The notes: a model not told the origin generated them from the letters alone. Positions 37,480 to 46,106 are shown, counted from the stretch's first letter. The stretch: 64,000 nucleotides of DNA from Egibacter rhizosphaerae (GCF_004322855.1 NZ_CP036402.1:4030001-4094000), one strand, 5' to 3'. Numbers and translations are program-made.

Positions 37480-38586
37480 ATGCCTGTCGCTACCGCGCCC
37501 GCGTTGTCCATGTCCGACGAGCAGCGTGGCGAGCTTGAGGTGATAGCTCGCTCGTCGTCGTTGCCGCACCGCAAGGTGGTGCAGGCCAGGGCGCTGCTGC
37601 TGGCTGGCGATGGGGTGGCCAACGAGGAGATCGCGCGGCGGTGTGAGACGACCTCGGACACGGTGCGCCGGTGGCGGGCTCGGTTCGGCGAGTCCGGGGT
37701 CGCCGGGGTGGGGGTGATCGCGGCGGGCCGGGGCCGCAAGCCCCAGGTGCCGGCCGCCACGGTCGAGGCGATCGTGGCTGACACGTTGCATGCGCGGCCG
37801 CCGGACGGGTCGACGCACTGGACGACCCGGTCGATGGCGGCCCGTCATGGGGTCAGCAAGGACCTGGTCGCGCGTATCTGGAAAGCGCGCAACCTCAAGC
37901 CCTGGCAAGTGGCGACGTTCAAGCTGTCCAACGATCCCGACTTCGAGGCCAAGCTGGTCGACATCGTCGGGCTCTACTTGGATCCCCCCGAGCACGCGGT
38001 GGTGCTGTGCGTGGACGAGAAGACCCAGACCCAGGCGCTGGACCGCACCCAGCCGTCGCTGCCGATCAAGCCCGGCCGGGCAGGAACGATGACCCACGAC
38101 TACAAGCGGCACGGCACCACCGACCTGTTCGCCGCGTTGAATGCCGCCACCGGCCAGGTGCTGACCGAGTGCCGGCGCAGCCACACCCACACTGACTTCC
38201 TGGCGTTCCTGCGACGCATCGACCGCGAGGTGCCCGCTGACCTCGACGTGCACCTGGTCCTGGACAACCTCTCGGTGCACAAGCACGCCGAAGTCAACAA
38301 GTGGCTGGCCAACCACCCCCGCTTCCACGCTCATTTCACCCCCACCTCGGCGTCGTGGCTCAACCTCGTCGAGCGCTGGTTCCGCGAACTGACCGACAAG
38401 CGCCTCCGCCGAGGGGTGTTCACCAGCGTCCGCGAACTCACCGACGCGATCGCGACCTGGGTCAACCACTGGAACCACGACCCCAAGCCCTTCGTGTGGC
38501 ACAAGACCGCCGAAGAGATCATCGCCAAAGTCCGCCGAGGACGAGCCGCCCTCGACCACCACACCAAATCATCGACAGACCACTAG
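37480..38586 (+). CDS. IS630-family transposase
   Basis: A 368-residue DDE transposase. The N-terminal helix-turn-helix region (NEEIARRCETTSDTVRRWRARF near residue 48) recognises the element ends. The catalytic triad is D in VVLCVDEKTQ near residue 186, D in HLVLDNLSVHKH near 261, and E in WLNLVERWFREL near 297, the spacing usual for IS630. The last codons are ACCAC inside the right terminal repeat. The TAG stop (38584-38586) is made of the duplicated target TA plus the flanking G, so the element itself supplies no stop codon. It has the same orientation as recD2. Confidence 0.94.
   Translation: MPVATAPALSMSDEQRGELEVIARSSSLPHRKVVQARALLLAGDGVANEEIARRCETTSDTVRRWRARFGESGVAGVGVIAAGRGRKPQVPAATVEAIVADTLHARPPDGSTHWTTRSMAARHGVSKDLVARIWKARNLKPWQVATFKLSNDPDFEAKLVDIVGLYLDPPEHAVVLCVDEKTQTQALDRTQPSLPIKPGRAGTMTHDYKRHGTTDLFAALNAATGQVLTECRRSHTHTDFLAFLRRIDREVPADLDVHLVLDNLSVHKHAEVNKWLANHPRFHAHFTPTSASWLNLVERWFRELTDKRLRRGVFTSVRELTDAIATWVNHWNHDPKPFVWHKTAEEIIAKVRRGRAALDHHTKSSTDH
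38573..38583 (-). repeat. Right terminal inverted repeat of the IS630 element
   Basis: CGACAGACCAC, the exact inverse of the left end, overlaps the last transposase codons and is followed by the duplicated TA (38584-38585). Confidence 0.9.
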
Positions 38587-38741
38587 ACCCTGGGCCTCCC
38601 GCGGCTGGCCTCCTCGAGTCCGGTGCGTGTGGAGGGCGTGCTCGTCGGATGCCCGGTTCCGGGTCGCCTTCCCGGGTCCGCGTGGCCTCCCCGGTGCTCG
38701 CGCTCCGCCGATCCATACTGGGGGGAGGAGGTGGTGGTCCG

Positions 38742-39179
38742 ATGACGAGGACGAGAGTGTCGTTCGAGGCCAGGCCCCTTCCGGAACCGGCAGCCGCGGT
38801 GCTCCGCGAGCGGTTGGAAGCCGCGCACCAGGACCGCCCCTTGTCGACGTTCGACGTGCGCCACACGGCTCGACGAGTGGCACGGATCGCGGAGGACATC
38901 GGATTCCGACCGACGATCTACCGGGGTGGCTTGGACCTGCGGGGGATCGAGGTCGACCACGTCTGGCTCGACATCGACGGCCATGTGGTCGACGCGGCCT
39001 TCCCCCTCTTTTTGGACCGTTTCGTTCTCACCCTGCGTGATTGGGTGGCCGGGGACGCGAGCGACGACGACCTCGTCGCGGCCGCGGAGGGCGCGGGGGT
39101 CGGTGACCGCGTGCTCGGTGAGTTCCCGACCCGCGTGCGCTACCTCGGCTCGCCCATCTGGTCCGCACGGCGCCGCTGA
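38742..39179 (+). CDS. Hypothetical protein (transglutaminase-like pattern)
   Basis: A 145-residue protein without a firm family assignment. The segment GIEVDHVWLDIDGHVVDAAFPLF near residue 65 resembles the His and Asp strands of transglutaminase-like or McjB-type folds (H-x-W, then G-x-V-V-D). I see no preceding catalytic Cys in the usual place, so enzymatic activity is doubtful. It begins at ATG 38742 with GGGGAGGAG about 12 nt upstream. The 155 bp between it and the IS element were presumably its original upstream region next to recD2. Confidence 0.6.
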   Translation: MTRTRVSFEARPLPEPAAAVLRERLEAAHQDRPLSTFDVRHTARRVARIAEDIGFRPTIYRGGLDLRGIEVDHVWLDIDGHVVDAAFPLFLDRFVLTLRDWVAGDASDDDLVAAAEGAGVGDRVLGEFPTRVRYLGSPIWSARRR

Positions 39180-39207
39180 CCACCTCGCGGCGAACCCGAC
39201 GGCGACG

Positions 39208-40506
39208 TCACTCGCCGGACGACCCGATGGTGAGCGCGGCGTCGGGGAGGCCCTCGGTCGTGAGGTGCACCGCCTCGTCCCGGTGGGGCCTGGCCGCGAG
39301 GAACCCGTCCTCGACGGCGTGCAGCACCCACTCCCCTTCGGGGGTCCACGCGTGGCCCGGCTCGGGTGACGGGACGGGGAAGGCGAAGACCTCCTCGCCG
39401 TCGTCGAGGTCCCGGATGCTCAGGGCCGAGGTGCCATCGTCCGTGGACACCAGGAAGGCGGCATGGGCGAGGCCGGGCGCGACCGTGCGTCCGGCGTTCA
39501 GCCACGCGCCGAGGTAGGCGTCCGGGGGCGAGGGGATCGACGCGACCGTCTGGCCGTCGACGGTCTCCAGCACGAAGGCGCACGACAGGCTCGCGTCGCA
39601 GCGCGCCATGCCGACGTGGCCGTCGACCACATCGAGGACGGTGCCCGTACCGAGTTCGACGCCGTTGCCGCCGATCGGCTCGTGCAGCACCGGGCCACCC
39701 CGGGTGTTCATGGCGAGGTGCTCGTCCACCGCGCCGACCATCTCCGTGTTGGCGGTCAGCTCCTGCTGGTGCCGCAACTCGCCGTCGTGCGGATCCACTG
39801 CGGACAGCATGGGCTGCGAACCCAAACCGGGCATGCACGGGGCCATCCACACCGGGTCGGCCGAGCCGGGCAAGGGGCACCCCTCGACCCCCAGGGGCAC
39901 GGCGGTCTCGAGATCCGAGGGGATGTACGCCGCTTCGCCCTGCGGGGCGCCGACGACGACACCGTCGGCCAGCGCCTGCAGCTGCAGTGGGGGGCCCGAC
40001 CCCTGTTGGTTCACGTCGAGTTCGGCGAGCTCGACGGTCCGCTTCATGCCGGTGTCGAGGTCCGTCGCGAGCAGCTGGCGCCCGTCCGTCTGGTACAGCA
40101 CCGCTCCCGTGTCCTCCGGCAGGGTCCCGACCTGGTCGAGGGCCTCCCCCTGGCCGTCCTCCACTGTCCCGTAGTCGAGCGTCCCATCGTCCGCGTCGCC
40201 GCCGCCGGCGTCGTCGCCGTCATCCCCGTCCATGGGGTCCTCGTCGAGCTCCCCGTCATCGGGGCCCGCCTCCTCGGGACCCTGCGCCTCGTCGGGCTCC
40301 TCGGGATCGAGCTCCCGGGCCGTGCCCTCGTCGGGCTCCTCCTCGGCCTCCACCTCGAGGGCCTCGTCCCGAGGTTCCTCCTCGGGGCCGAACGCGTCCC
40401 GCGGTCCGGCCAGCGCGACCGCCCCGCCGATCACGATGGCGGCGGCGACCGCGCCGAGTGCCGGGCCGAGCCGTCGCCGTGCGGGTGTGGGCTCCTCCCA
40501 TGACAT
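39208..40506 (-). CDS. Membrane-anchored acidic protein with propeller-like repeats (paralogue 2)
   Basis: A 432-residue protein starting MSWEEPTPARRRLG, with a signal-anchor helix near residues 12-35 (LGPALGAVAAAIVIGGAVAL). A very acidic Glu/Asp/Pro linker of about 80 residues follows. An extracytoplasmic domain from about residue 130 has repeating beta motifs such as GAVLYQTDGRQLLATDLDTG, TVLDVVDGHVGMARCDAS and LSIRDLDDGEEVFAF, consistent with a beta-propeller. Cys pairs may form disulfides. It shares the MSWEEP start, layout and length with the next gene, so the two arose by duplication. The function is unknown; the acidic linker fits a salty environment. Confidence 0.7.
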   Translation of the reverse strand: MSWEEPTPARRRLGPALGAVAAAIVIGGAVALAGPRDAFGPEEEPRDEALEVEAEEEPDEGTARELDPEEPDEAQGPEEAGPDDGELDEDPMDGDDGDDAGGGDADDGTLDYGTVEDGQGEALDQVGTLPEDTGAVLYQTDGRQLLATDLDTGMKRTVELAELDVNQQGSGPPLQLQALADGVVVGAPQGEAAYIPSDLETAVPLGVEGCPLPGSADPVWMAPCMPGLGSQPMLSAVDPHDGELRHQQELTANTEMVGAVDEHLAMNTRGGPVLHEPIGGNGVELGTGTVLDVVDGHVGMARCDASLSCAFVLETVDGQTVASIPSPPDAYLGAWLNAGRTVAPGLAHAAFLVSTDDGTSALSIRDLDDGEEVFAFPVPSPEPGHAWTPEGEWVLHAVEDGFLAARPHRDEAVHLTTEGLPDAALTIGSSGE

Positions 40507-40548
40507 GGCGTCTCCGACCGTACCAAGCCGCGTGCCGCGGCCCGGTCG

Positions 40549-41811
40549 TCAGGGCTCGGGGCCGATGGCCATCCCCTGGATCGGCGCGTCGTCGAGGCCG
40601 AGATCGAGCACGACCCGTTGCCCGGTGGCCACCTCGGTGATCGTGAGCTCGCGGGCGTCGTGCGTGGCGACCCACGTGCCGTCGGCGGTCCAGTCCAGCC
40701 CTGCGCCGCTCATTCGGGGCAGCTCGGCGGTCGTCTCGCCCGTGTCCGTGGCGCGGATCGACCCGCCCGTGCGACCCTCCGGGTCGGCGTGGGGCAGCGC
40801 GAGGTGCTCACCGGTCGGGGAGATCGCTCGGGTGGTGGAGTGCACGACGGCGTCGGTCCCCACCTCGAACGCCTCCGCGACCCCCCCTTCGCCATCGGCG
40901 AGGAGGACCGTGCAGTCGAACGTGGCGCGGCAGTCGAGGAGGGCGAGGTGCCCCCCGCCGACGCCCAGGAAGCGCCCGGACGGCAGTTCACGGGCCTCGT
41001 CGTCATGGGGATCGAGGAGCATGACGGCGCCGTGGACGTCGATCACGAGGTGGCCCGAGACGACCGCGTGGACGGCGACCTGCCCGGGCAGGCGCACCCG
41101 GTCGGCCACGCCCCGGCCCCCGGGATCGAGGCTCACGGCCTCCGGCACGCCGTCACGGTGACGCGACAGCCAGACCCGGTCGTCGTCCGAGGGGATCGGT
41201 CGTCCTTCGCCCCCGAGCTCGGTGCTCCCGTCGAGTCCGTGGTCGACGAGCACGGCCTCCTGGCGTTGGGCGCCGACGACGACGCCGCGCTCGTGGGCCA
41301 GTAGCGACACCGGCCCCGTGGTGCCCGGCGGGATGGCGACCTCCTCGCGCGAGGCCTCGCGTGCCTCACCGTTCGCGAGGTCCAGTGCCACCAGCCGCTC
41401 GCGATCGATCGCGTACAGCACGCCGTCGACCTCGCCGATGCCCGTGATCGCGTCCACCCCCCGCGTCTGGGAAGGCAGCGACTCGTCGTCACGGTCGCCG
41501 CGGTGGTCGCCAGCCACTTCGTCATCGGGCTCGTCGGGGGGCGGCACGCCGGCCTCGGTCTCGGCTGCTCCGGCCGCTCCGTCATCGGCCGTGTCGCCTT
41601 CGGGGTCGTCCTCGCGCGCCCCGGAATCGGCGCGGTCCTCGGGATCGTCCGCGTCGGGGTCGGGTCCGGAGTCGGTCGCGCGCTCGACCGCGAGGTCCTC
41701 GTCGCCGGGGTCGACGGCTCCGATGCCCGCCGCCAGCCCGACGGCGGTCACGAGCAGGGCCAGGCCCGCCAGCACGGGACCGCGCCGCCGACGTGGCTCC
41801 TCCCAGGACAT
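40549..41811 (-). CDS. Membrane-anchored acidic protein with propeller-like repeats (paralogue 1)
   Basis: A 420-residue paralogue of the downstream gene, 42 bp away. It begins MSWEEPRRRRG, has one anchor helix near residues 12-32 (LAGLALLVTAVGLAAGIGAV), and an Asp-rich linker to about residue 110. The propeller-like domain follows (GVLYAIDRERLVALDLANG, GHLVIDVHGAVMLLDPHDD, SIRATDTGETTAEL, LTITEVATGQRVVLDLG). The C-terminal strands resemble WD40/YVTN-type repeats. Both proteins lack catalytic motifs I know. They probably sit on the outer face of the membrane as binding or sensing proteins; this is inference. Confidence 0.7.
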   Translation of the reverse strand: MSWEEPRRRRGPVLAGLALLVTAVGLAAGIGAVDPGDEDLAVERATDSGPDPDADDPEDRADSGAREDDPEGDTADDGAAGAAETEAGVPPPDEPDDEVAGDHRGDRDDESLPSQTRGVDAITGIGEVDGVLYAIDRERLVALDLANGEAREASREEVAIPPGTTGPVSLLAHERGVVVGAQRQEAVLVDHGLDGSTELGGEGRPIPSDDDRVWLSRHRDGVPEAVSLDPGGRGVADRVRLPGQVAVHAVVSGHLVIDVHGAVMLLDPHDDEARELPSGRFLGVGGGHLALLDCRATFDCTVLLADGEGGVAEAFEVGTDAVVHSTTRAISPTGEHLALPHADPEGRTGGSIRATDTGETTAELPRMSGAGLDWTADGTWVATHDARELTITEVATGQRVVLDLGLDDAPIQGMAIGPEP

Positions 41812-41834
41812 GGTCCATCCGAAGGTACCGCAGC

Positions 41835-42821
41835 TCAGCCTTCGGCGGCGCGGGCGATCCGATCAGCGACGGCGCGACCCAGACCCTCCTCGGGGACCCG
41901 CGGCAGGAGCACGACGTCGACCGCTGCCTCCTCCGCGGCCCGCAGCGCGCCGTAGAGGCGGTGCGCCAGCGTGGCGAGGTCGGCGTACTCGCCCGCCCTG
42001 ACCGTTCCGGGCGGGAGCCGCTCACCCTCGCGCGCGACCGCGCCGACACGTTGGCCGCCCGCCATGCGCACGGCAGCCGCGGTCGGCACGTCGTCGACGA
42101 CCGCCACCTCGCACGCGGGCGCGTAGTGGCGGTACCGCGTGCCGGGGGAGGCCGCCGACTCCTCGGTGGTCGGGTCGGGGGCCGCCGCATCGAGATCCTC
42201 ACGCGTGACCGCGCCCTCGCGCAGGACACGGGGCTCCGACCCCCGCGCGTCCACCACCGTGGACTCGAGACCCACCGCGCAGGGGCCGCCGTCGACGATG
42301 GCGTCGATCGTCGGGCCCAGATCGCGCACGACGTGCGGCGCGCTGGTGGGGCTCGGCCGTCCCGAGCGGTTGGCGCTCGGCGCCGCCACCGGGACGCCCG
42401 CGCTCGCGATCAGCGCCCGCGCGACGGGATGCGCCGGCACCCGGACACCGACGGTGGGCAGCTGTCCGGTGGTGATCGCCGGGACGGAGGGGTGCGCGTC
42501 CAGGACCAGCGTCAACGGCCCGGGCCACCAACGTGCGACGAGGTCCGCGGCCAATGGCGGGACTTCGCGCACGATCGTCGGAAGGTCCGTGGGGTCGGCG
42601 AGATGGACGATCAGGGGGTTGTCGGCGGGCCGCCCCTTGGCCCGGAAGATCCCCGCGACGGCCGCGGGGTCCAGCGCGTTGGCGCCGAGCCCGTAGACCG
42701 TCTCGGTCGGGAACGCCACCAGGCCGCCGTCGCGCAGCCGCGCGGCGGGCTCGGCGAGCGCGGCGGGGTCGGGTCGCACGTGGTCGACCCGTACGACCGT
42801 GGCTTCGGGGAGGGTGGTCAT
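41835..42821 (-). CDS. sua5: L-threonylcarbamoyladenylate synthase (Sua5 type)
   Basis: This enzyme makes threonylcarbamoyl-AMP from threonine, bicarbonate and ATP for the universal t6A37 tRNA modification. The 328-residue protein has the YrdC domain with FPTETVYGLGANAL near residue 36, IFRAKGRPADNPLIVH near 56, WWPGPLTLVLD near 97, and VPVAAPSANRSGRPSPTSA near 145. The C-terminal Sua5 domain (from GTRYRHYAPACEV near 225) shows this is the long form. ATG 42821 is preferred over a start 30 bases upstream because the family begins there. It ends 23 bp before the paralogue pair. Confidence 0.94.
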   Translation of the reverse strand: MTTLPEATVVRVDHVRPDPAALAEPAARLRDGGLVAFPTETVYGLGANALDPAAVAGIFRAKGRPADNPLIVHLADPTDLPTIVREVPPLAADLVARWWPGPLTLVLDAHPSVPAITTGQLPTVGVRVPAHPVARALIASAGVPVAAPSANRSGRPSPTSAPHVVRDLGPTIDAIVDGGPCAVGLESTVVDARGSEPRVLREGAVTREDLDAAAPDPTTEESAASPGTRYRHYAPACEVAVVDDVPTAAAVRMAGGQRVGAVAREGERLPPGTVRAGEYADLATLAHRLYGALRAAEEAAVDVVLLPRVPEEGLGRAVADRIARAAEG

Positions 42822-42870
42822 CGCCTCGAGTCTACGACGCGTGCGCCCCACGCACGCTCCTGACCCACAT

Positions 42871-42978
42871 GGGCGGCCCGATGTGCAATGGCGCGCACGA
42901 TCCCGCCCAGACGCGGGGGGCCTGCGACCGTTCGGGCGGCTTGATGCGCAATAGCGCGCACGATCCCGCCCCAGACGC
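42871..42978. repeat. Two tandem copies of a 45-bp hairpin-forming unit
   Basis: 42871-42914 and 42934-42978 (period 63) are about 85-90% identical. Each starts GGGCGG and ends CCCGCCC-AGACGC with a nested TGCGC-loop-GCGCA stem, so each folds into a hairpin. They lie between sua5 and the acyl-CoA dehydrogenase stop and may be terminators or a REP-like family. Confidence 0.7.
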
Positions 42979-42984
42979 TGGGAG

Positions 42985-44808
42985 CTACAGGGCCTCGTCG
43001 GCGAGATCCATCACGTCGAGGTCGGCGTGGGCGGCGACCTCGCGGCGTGCGGCGAGCTGCGGCAGCACCTCCCGGACGAACCAGCGAGCGCTCGACACCT
43101 TGCCCTCGTAGAACGCGCGGTCGCGATCGTCCGCCTGCCCGGACTCGAGCGCGGCGAGGGCGGTCTCGGCGTGGCGCAGGTGCAGCCACCCGATCACGAG
43201 CTCGGCCAGGGAGAAGAGGAAGGGCGTGGTGGTGAGCCCGACCAGGTAGACGCCGCGTCCCGATTCGTGCCCGAGGAAGCCGACCATCGTGCCGAGGGTC
43301 TGCTGGACGTCCTCGAGCGCGGAGACCAGCCGCGCGCGTTCGGCCTCGAGTGCACCGTTGCCCGCGTCGCCCTTGGCGAACTCCTGGATCTCGGTCAACA
43401 GCGCGGTCAGCGTCTGCCCCTGGTCTTTGCCGATCTTGCGGAAGAACAGGTCCTGACCCTGGATGCCGGTGGTGCCCTCGTAGAGGGTGTCGATCTTCGC
43501 ATCGCGGATGTACTGCTCGACCGGGTAGTCCCGGATGTATCCCGAGCCGCCGAGCACCTGCAGCGACTGGCTGAGCAGCTCGTAGCTCTTCTCGGAGCCG
43601 TAGCCCTTGAGCAGCGGCAGCAGCAGGTCGTTGCGCTTGACGGCGGCCGTGTGAGCCTCGCTGCCCGTGTCGCCCGCCTGCTCGAGGCGATCGATCTCGT
43701 CCTGGATCGAGGCGGTGTAGAGCACCAGGGCCCGTAGCCCCTCGGCGTGGGACTTCTGCTGCATGAGCATCCGTCGCACGTCCGGGTGGCGGATGATCTC
43801 CACGCGCGGGGCGGTCTTGTCCGCGGCCTGGGTGAGGTCCGCGCCCTGGACCCGCTGGCGCGCGTAGTCGAGCGCGTTCAGGTAACCGGTGGACAGGGTC
43901 TCGATGGCCTTCGTGCCGACCATCATCCGCGCGTACTCGACCACCTCGAACATCTGGCGGATGCCGTCGTGCACGTCGCCCACGAGCACGCCGCGGGCTC
44001 CGTCGAACGTGAGCTCGCACGTGGCGGACGCCTTGAGGCCCATCTTGTCCTCGAGCCCGGTGGCCACGACCGGGTTGCGCTCGCCGAGGTTGCCGTCCTC
44101 GTTCAGCCAGTACTTGGGGACGAGGAACAGCGACAATCCCTTCGTGCCGGGCCCGTGGCCCTCGGGGCGCGCGAGCACGAGGTGCATGATGTTCTCGGGC
44201 CAGTCGAAGTCGCCGTTGGTGATGAAGCGCTTCACGCCGGTGATCGACCAGGTCCCGTCGCCGTTGTCGACGGCCTTCGTGCGGCCCGCGCCGACGTCGC
44301 TGCCGGCATCGGGCTCGGTCATCACCATCGTCCCGCCCCACTGGCGCTCGACCCAGGGGCGCACCCAGCGCTCGCGCTGCTCGTCGGTGCAGATCCGGTC
44401 GGTGATCGACGCGAAGAACGGGCCGGACGCGTACATGAACACCGCGGGGTTCGCGCCCAGCAGCATCGACTGCGAGGCCCACGAGAGGCTCTTGGGTGCG
44501 CCGAAACCGCCCAGGTGCTCGGGCAGGGTGAGGCCCTCCCAGCCGCCGGCGAAGTACGCGTCGAGGCCGCGGTTGATCCCGTCGGGGACCGTGACCTCGC
44601 CCTCCGACAGCTGGAGGGGGGTCCGGTCACCCTCGGTGAAGCTCGCGGCGAACTCGGTGCGGGCCAGGCGCTCGACCTCGTCGAGGATCGCGTGCGCGGT
44701 GTTGGTGTCCATCTGGGCGTACGGGCCCTCGCCGTAATGGCGCTGGGTCCCGAGCACCTCGAAGAGGTTGAACCGGATGTCGCGGAGGTTGCTGCGGTAA
44801 TGGCTCAT
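42985..44808 (-). CDS. fadE5: Acyl-CoA dehydrogenase (FadE5 type)
   Basis: A 607-residue FAD enzyme for the first oxidation step of fatty acyl-CoA degradation. It is close to M. tuberculosis FadE5 in MSHYRSNLRDIRFNLFEVLG at the N-terminus, LGANPAVFMYASG, GTMVMTEPDAGSDVGAGRTKAV near residue 160 (FAD and substrate loop), VKRFITNGDFDWPENI, MFEVVEYARMMVGTKAIETLSTGYLNAL, and IRDAKIDTLYEGTTGIQ near 445, which includes the catalytic Glu. The C-terminal extra helical domain typical of FadE5 is present. ATG 44808 has AGGAG 6 nt upstream. Three evenly spaced repeats upstream suggest control by a dedicated repressor. Confidence 0.94.
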   Translation of the reverse strand: MSHYRSNLRDIRFNLFEVLGTQRHYGEGPYAQMDTNTAHAILDEVERLARTEFAASFTEGDRTPLQLSEGEVTVPDGINRGLDAYFAGGWEGLTLPEHLGGFGAPKSLSWASQSMLLGANPAVFMYASGPFFASITDRICTDEQRERWVRPWVERQWGGTMVMTEPDAGSDVGAGRTKAVDNGDGTWSITGVKRFITNGDFDWPENIMHLVLARPEGHGPGTKGLSLFLVPKYWLNEDGNLGERNPVVATGLEDKMGLKASATCELTFDGARGVLVGDVHDGIRQMFEVVEYARMMVGTKAIETLSTGYLNALDYARQRVQGADLTQAADKTAPRVEIIRHPDVRRMLMQQKSHAEGLRALVLYTASIQDEIDRLEQAGDTGSEAHTAAVKRNDLLLPLLKGYGSEKSYELLSQSLQVLGGSGYIRDYPVEQYIRDAKIDTLYEGTTGIQGQDLFFRKIGKDQGQTLTALLTEIQEFAKGDAGNGALEAERARLVSALEDVQQTLGTMVGFLGHESGRGVYLVGLTTTPFLFSLAELVIGWLHLRHAETALAALESGQADDRDRAFYEGKVSSARWFVREVLPQLAARREVAAHADLDVMDLADEAL

Positions 44809-44863
44809 CACGGACTCCTGCTGGTGACCCCGACACCGGGCGCACCGAGGCGCCGCCCCAATG

Positions 44864-44909
44864 TTACTCCACGGTAAGTCTACTGCATGGTAACTCTACC
44901 GCTCGGTAA
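44864..44909. promoter_or_regulatory. Three-copy operator array upstream of fadE5
   Basis: Copies at 44864-44877, 44880-44893 and 44896-44909 are spaced exactly 16 bp. They read TTACTCCACGGTAA, CTACTGCATGGTAA and CTACCGCTCGGTAA. Each is a quasi-palindrome (TTAC/GTAA or TACCG/CGGTA). They lie 56-101 bp upstream of the fadE5 start, suggesting cooperative binding of a TetR-like or similar regulator. Confidence 0.65.
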
Positions 44910-44975
44910 CTTGTTCCCCCGTCGGCTGCCGTGGTGGCGCCTGACCTCCTGCCGTCACGGGTGGCGGCGGGTCCC

Positions 44976-46106
44976 TCAGCCCCCGTGACCGGCCCGCGCG
45001 GCGACCTCGGGCAACCGGTGGCGCAGGGTCTCGGCGAGGCCCCCCAGACGTTCCCCGCTCGCGACGGTCTCGCCATCCACCCGCAGGGCCCACCCCCCGG
45101 CGTCGACGTCCACCCGGACGTTGGCGTCGTCGTCGATGGTCGCGCCGGACCGCTCCACCGCGCGGGCGGCCCACGTGAAGGCGGGCCCCGTACCGCGGAT
45201 GGCCACGGGGAGCAGTGTCGGGCTCTCGGTGACGAACGCGCCGCGCGCGTCATCGAAACGCACACCGGCGGCGTCCTGTCCGAGGAACGCTCTCGCGATC
45301 GAGCCTTGCAGGGCGAGGTCCTCGGGTGCCCCGACCTCGAGGGTGCCGGGGACGCCGGGCCGCTCGGAGGGTGCGAGCAACCAGACGTCGTCGGCGGTCC
45401 GCAGGGCGAGGTCGAGGTCGTGGCTGGTGATCAGGACCGCGAGCCCGCACTCGCGGGCGAGGTGGCCGAGCAGGTCGGCGAGTTCCGCCCGGCGTGGGAG
45501 GTCGACGAAGGCGGTGGGCTCGTCGAGGGCCAGGACTCGCGGCTGCTGGGCCAGGGCACGAGCGATGAGCACGCGCTGGCGCTCCCCGTCGGACAGCTCG
45601 CTGACGGGACGGTGCGCCAAGGGCTCGGCGCCGGTTGACGCCAGTGCCCAGCGGACCGCTGTCCGGTCCTGCGTCCGCAGTCGCCCGCTCCACCCGGTGT
45701 GCGGATGTCGCCCGAGCGCGACGAGATCGCCCGCTCGCAGCAGGCCGGCATCGACACCCCCGGTGAGGACCACCCCGAGCCGTCGTGCGCGCTCGGCGGG
45801 ATCGAGGCCCCGGACGTCGTCGCCGCCCAGTCGCACCGTGCCCGCGAGCGGCGCGAGCGTCCCGGTGAGGGTGCGCAGCAGCGTGGTCTTGCCGCTGCCG
45901 TTCGGGCCCAGCAGGCAGGCGAGCCGTCCAGGTCGCAGGCCGAGGTCCAGGTCCGACAGCAGCGTGTGCGCACGCCTGCGCTCGGCGTAGCCGACCGCGA
46001 GACCGTGGGCCTCCAGCGCGGGCACCGCCGTCCCGACCCCGCCGCCGGCCCCGGGGTCCACGTCGTCGGTCGTGCGGCCGGCGGGGACCGGCACTCGCGC
46101 CCCCAT
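44976..46106 (-). CDS. btuD: Corrinoid/iron-type ABC transporter ATP-binding protein (BtuD-like) with C-terminal extension
   Basis: The ATPase of a class II metal-chelate importer. Walker A is LLGPNGSGKTTLL near residue 67. The signature motif is ELSDGERQRVLIARALAQQP near 170, Walker B is VLALDEPTAFVDLP near 192, and the switch His lies in VLITSHDLDLAL near 226. After the usual 260 residues there is an added 100-residue tail with a beta-rich, acidic pattern whose role is unknown. The ATG overlaps the permease stop as TGATG. The B12 riboswitch ahead of the binding-protein gene points to cobalamin as cargo rather than siderophore iron. The GTG three bases earlier is a possible alternative. Confidence 0.88.
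   Translation of the reverse strand: MGARVPVPAGRTTDDVDPGAGGGVGTAVPALEAHGLAVGYAERRRAHTLLSDLDLGLRPGRLACLLGPNGSGKTTLLRTLTGTLAPLAGTVRLGGDDVRGLDPAERARRLGVVLTGGVDAGLLRAGDLVALGRHPHTGWSGRLRTQDRTAVRWALASTGAEPLAHRPVSELSDGERQRVLIARALAQQPRVLALDEPTAFVDLPRRAELADLLGHLARECGLAVLITSHDLDLALRTADDVWLLAPSERPGVPGTLEVGAPEDLALQGSIARAFLGQDAAGVRFDDARGAFVTESPTLLPVAIRGTGPAFTWAARAVERSGATIDDDANVRVDVDAGGWALRVDGETVASGERLGGLAETLRHRLPEVAARAGHGG

Larger units (their letters stand above)
37439..38583 (+). mobile_element. IS630-family insertion sequence, apparently intact
   Basis: An 1145-bp element bounded by perfect 11-bp terminal inverted repeats (37439-37449 and 38573-38583). It is flanked by the dinucleotide TA on both sides (37437-37438 and 38584-38585), the usual IS630 target duplication. 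The target was CTAG, the preferred IS630 site, at the stop codon of recD2. The single transposase gene has no frameshift, so recent insertion and possible activity are likely. Confidence 0.93.
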
